This document shows positions 50,601-55,300 of a stretch of 64,000 nucleotides of DNA, piece after piece (the first letter of the stretch is position 1; each line of letters starts with the position of its first letter). Both the position numbers and the translations under genes were made by a program. Location of the stretch: assembly GCA_031216915.1 (NCBI GenBank), contig CM062290.1, positions 168,163,453 through 168,227,452 on the forward strand. The letters are read 5' to 3'. Origin of the DNA: Pictodentalium vernedei. Lineage: Eukaryota; Mollusca; Scaphopoda; Dentaliida; Dentaliidae. Under the pieces are notes generated by a model that had not been told where the DNA came from, made no database searches, and saw only the letters and a program-made list of their open reading frames with translations.

Positions 50601-52272
50601 TTTTAACAAATCTCTCTCTCCGATTGCTATCGTGAATATATTAAAAATTTTACCACTCGAAACCTAACTGAGCGGAAAATGCGTTTTAAACATTCCGATA
50701 AGTGTTTCTTGACTTTATTCAAGGAACGCTTAACAGTCAACCTCATTTCTCATAGTGGAGGAATTCTAAAAAAAAACGCCAAAACTCAATTTTTATCCAT
50801 TCCATCAACAGAAAACATCAATGTCTATAATACAGGCTAAATATTCACAATGGACTCTTTTTGAACAAAACACCTCAATTACGATAACGTGTGTTAGTTG
50901 CTTACTTCAGGAAGACGTGACTGGGTTTGCAAATTTCCAAACACACAGACACTCTTCGTTCAGATCAAGTTTTTATTACGTGAATCGAGCGATTCGATCG
51001 CTCGATCAGCTGAGTGGGTTTTTTTTGAGAATTTTCTCATAGTGAAGGAATTCTCAAAAAAAAACCCAAAACTCAATTTTTATCCATCCCATCAACAGAA
51101 AACATCAATGTCTATAATACAGGCTATATATTCACAATCGACTCTTTTTGAACAAAACACCTCAATTACGATAACGTGTGTTAGTTGCTTACTTCAGGAA
51201 GACGTGACTGGGTTTGCAAATTTCCAAACACACAGACACTCTTCGTTCAGATCGAGTTTTTATTACGAGAATCGAGCGATTCGATCGCTCGATCAGCTGA
51301 GTGGTTTTTTTTGGAGAATTTTCTCATAGTGGAGGAATTCTACAAAAAAACCCCAAAACTCAATTTTTATCCATTCCATCAACAGAAAACCTCAATGTCT
51401 ACAATACAGGCTAAATATTCACAATGGACTCTTTTTGAACAAAACACCTCAATTACGATAACGTGTGTTAGTTGCTTACTTCAGGAAGACGTGACTGGGT
51501 TTGTAAATTTCCAAACACACAGACACTCTTCGTTCAGATCGAGTTTTTATTACGAGAATCGAGCGATTCGATCGCTCGATCAGCTGAGTGGTTTTTTTTG
51601 GAGAATTTTCTCATAGTGGAGGAATTCTCAAAAAAAACCCCAAAACTCAATTTTTATCCATCCCATCAACAGAAAACATCAATGTCTATAATACAGGCTA
51701 TATATTCACAATCGACTCTTTTTGAACAAAAAACCCCCACCACCGCCTCAAAACAATTGCGGATTCTAAATCATCTGTACCAAAGCAATTGCGGGTTCAG
51801 AATCACTGATTTAGAGTTCCCAAAACTGTTTTTTGATGATGAGCCAGAATCTTTTGCCTTCGCTCGCGTTCGCCGACGATGGATCGATGGGTCTGATCTG
51901 CGATGCGAACGTAGACCAAAAATCACGTACACGATACAACTGAAGATGTACAACACACGAACATGATGCGTTCACCACGAGTATTTGAACGCTAAAAGCG
52001 CAATCTAGGAGTCACTGACTGTACATGAGCGGATTCAAAATCATGTACAGTTTTTGTGAACAAGCGTGTGATTTAACACTGAATTCCACGTTGGTGAACG
52101 CATCGTGTGCGTATGTTGTACACGTACATGTACAAGTGATCGTATATCCGCCTTTATTACCTACTCTGGTATGTTCCCATGATTCTCGTTAGTGTGCATG
52201 TTTTGTCTTTTATCACATTGTGTTATTTGTAATTCCTTGATGTCATGTAACTATGTTTGTTAGCTAAATACA

Positions 52273-52331
<59 letters not shown>

Positions 52332-55300
52332 AAAAATAAATAAATAAATAAATGTAGTTATCCATAAACAAATTTCCTGAGTTTGTTTTAACTGTAATCC
52401 CCTTTGACAAATATTGCAACTACACTATCAAGGCATGCCTTCGCAGATGGCATACCTTGATGTTGTAGTTGGAATGTGACATAAGTCGGGACTTGAGTCA
52501 GACAGTCGGGACAAATTGGGCTCTCCCAACCGGTCATCTTTGCGACGCCCCTGTACAATGGCCGAATCATAGTCGGCCCGGTAAGTGCTGGACGCTTGTG
52601 CTACCAAAACCTTTCATTAAACTTCAGCCCTTTCTAACAAAAATGCGACCATTAAAATTACACTTAGATGATATTTTAACTACCGCGCCTCTTTTTCAGT
52701 TCCATTGGGAGACTATTTCCGATATATGAATTCGTGGGAGAAATTTATCAGAGAAAACAAGAAATGCTGCTTCTCATACGAACAGTTACATGAGGTATGT
52801 ACTGGTATCCTGTATTCGAAACATCACCTTCCAATCCCTTCCCCTACTATCATCACTAAAGCAACTATTAATCGCCAGTCGGTCCAAACATTGAGTTGGC
52901 GGCCTAGATGTCCACGTACCATATATCCAGACATGGAGCCCTTAGAATTAATACAAAAATCGTGACCAAAGATTTTGGTTAAAATGCTTGAATCTTTCGA
53001 CCTTGGACGAACACTAAATGAGTCGAAACTTGTCGGATGTTCAAATATGGCTCAAGGTCACTGAGTTCACCTAGGGGACATTGGTTGCATTTTTTCAGAA
53101 TTGCTGGAAATCGCATTTTATGACCCCCTGATGCATTCCCGAAGTTCGCAAATGCATTTTTACACTAAAAAATGGGCGAGTCCCGCACACACCTCAAGCA
53201 CGATATGACCTATGGACCTTGGATCAACACCAAAAGAGTCGAAACTCAATGGAGGTTCAAAATATGGGTCAACGTCACTGAGGTTACTAAGGGGTCAATG
53301 AGTACATTTTTTCAGAATTGCTGGAAATCGCATTTTATGACCCACTAAAACACTCCCAGAGTTCATACATGTATTTTCACATTCAAAAACAGTGGTCGAG
53401 GACAAAAATTTGAAAGTGGGTCACACTTATTTCTCGAGCTAGATATGACCTATAGACCTTGGACCAACATGAAATGAGCGAAATTCAATGGAGGTTCAAA
53501 ACATAGGTCAAGGTAACTGAGGTCCCCAAGGGGACATTTAGTGCATTTTTTCAGAATTGCTGGAAATCGCATTTTATGACCCCTATGGCTTTCCCGAATA
53601 TTTTTACATTCAAAACCACGGGTTGGGTAAAAACTTCCGACAGTGGGTCACGCTCATATCTCAAGCATGGTATGACCTATTGACCTGGGACCAACACCAA
53701 ATGTGGCGAAACTCAATGGAGGTTCAAAATATTGGTCAAGGTCAGTGAGATTACCCATGACTCCATTTTTCAGAATAGATGGAAATCGTATTTTATGAAC
53801 CCCTAAAGCATTCTCAAAGTTCATACATGCATTTTTACACTAAAAAGGTGGGCGAGGACAAAAGTTTTGAAATTGGGTTACGCTTACATCTCAAGCTTGG
53901 TATGACTTATGGACTTTGAACCAACACCAAAATGAGTCAAAACTCAATGGACATTCAAAATATGGGTTAAGGTCGCTGAGATCAACCAGGGATCATGGAA
54001 TGCAGTTTCAGACTACTGTAAAACACATTGTATGACCTACCTCCTAATGCATTCCGGACGTTAATAATCTAGTTTTCACTCAAAAAAGTGGGCGGGACCC
54101 AAAAATTTGAAAGTGGGTCAGCCTCATATCTAAAGCTTGGTATGTTCTGTGGACCTTGGACCAACACCAATTGAGATTCAATATATGGGTTAAGCTCACC
54201 GAGGTCACCTAGGAATTATTGAGTTCATTTTTGAGAATTGCTGGAAATCGCTCTTTACCCCCCCCCCCCTTCCAATGCTTTCCCGACGCTGTATTTTTAC
54301 ACTCAAAAAGTGGATCACACTCACATCTCAAGCACGTTGAGAACTATAGATCTGGGACTAACACCAAATGAGTCGAAACTCAATGCAGGTTCAAGACAAG
54401 GGGTCACTGAGTGTATTTTTTGAATTGCTGGAATACCATTTTATGACCCACTAATACACTCCCGAAGTTCATACATGTATTCCCACACTCAAAAAGGGAG
54501 AGGGACCTAAAATCTTAAAAGTGGGTGACTCTCATATTTCAAGCATGGTATGACCTGTGGGCCTTGGACAAACACCAAATGAGTCGAAATGCATCGGAGG
54601 TTCAAATTTTGGACCAAGGTCACTTGGGTCACGAGGGATCACTGAATACCCAGATCGGACGTCCATTAATCGACCAAAACGGGAACTATCGACTTAACCC
54701 CAATTAGTTTTGTCCGGACTGCGCACGTTTCTTTAACGAAAACGATTCGCAGATCATACACAGTCAAAACTTTTACTTCTGAGAGTTACTAGGGTTGTTC
54801 ATCCTATATCAACATAAATGAATTAAATACAACTAAACCATGGTAGCTCAAGCATTTAAAATGACCCAACCAAAACACAAAATCAAACAGGCAAACACTT
54901 GCGTAACAGTGTTACGTCAACACAGAAAGTGAATTTTACACCTCACTCAGCCTGACATGGGTAAATACAGTATTAGGAAGTGCCATATATCTAGTCTAGC
55001 ATAATAGCATGAGGGGCCAAGCCCAGAGGACAGTCATTAGAATGTTTCAACCTTTTCAATACACTACGAAAACGAAAGGGCGGCATGTCTCAGACATGAT
55101 GTGCAAGACGTGACCGATGTTTGCTTTTCAAGAGAATCTGCGACCTGCGTTGTACGCTTTGTGAGTTTGTGGCATACATGTAGATTCTGCACCAACAGAG
55201 ACATACATACACAGAAGAACACGAGTGCCAGCGCGGAAGGATAAAGCGGGAGTCCGCGGGCCTCTCGTTTTATACTTCCCTGACCGCTCATGTGCCATAT

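Larger units (their letters stand above)
33518..52165 (+). mobile_element. Complete Polinton/Maverick (adintovirus-like), copy 1
   Basis: An 18,648-bp element bounded by ~415/424-bp terminal inverted repeats that begin AGTAGG and end CCTACT, with a perfect 6-bp target duplication. It encodes the Polinton core: protein-primed-type DNA polymerase B, retroviral-type integrase, adenain-like protease and FtsK/HerA packaging ATPase. It also carries capsid-type proteins and accessory genes in divergent and convergent blocks. It sits in intron 2 of the sulfotransferase gene, in the gene's orientation as drawn. Host-type G/C homopolymers are absent inside it. Many genes carry single stop codons or small indels, so this copy should be inactive. 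Confidence 0.97.

Noticed and set aside
50811..51672. CRISPR-like regular repeats
   Set aside because: Unit length is 287 bp with no unique spacers and the context is a eukaryotic Polinton.
50898..51966. Three ~143-164 codon overlapping ORFs with near-identical peptides
   Set aside because: They are produced by the 287-bp tandem array. The period is not a multiple of 3, codon use is not gene-like, and the last ORF runs into the TIR.
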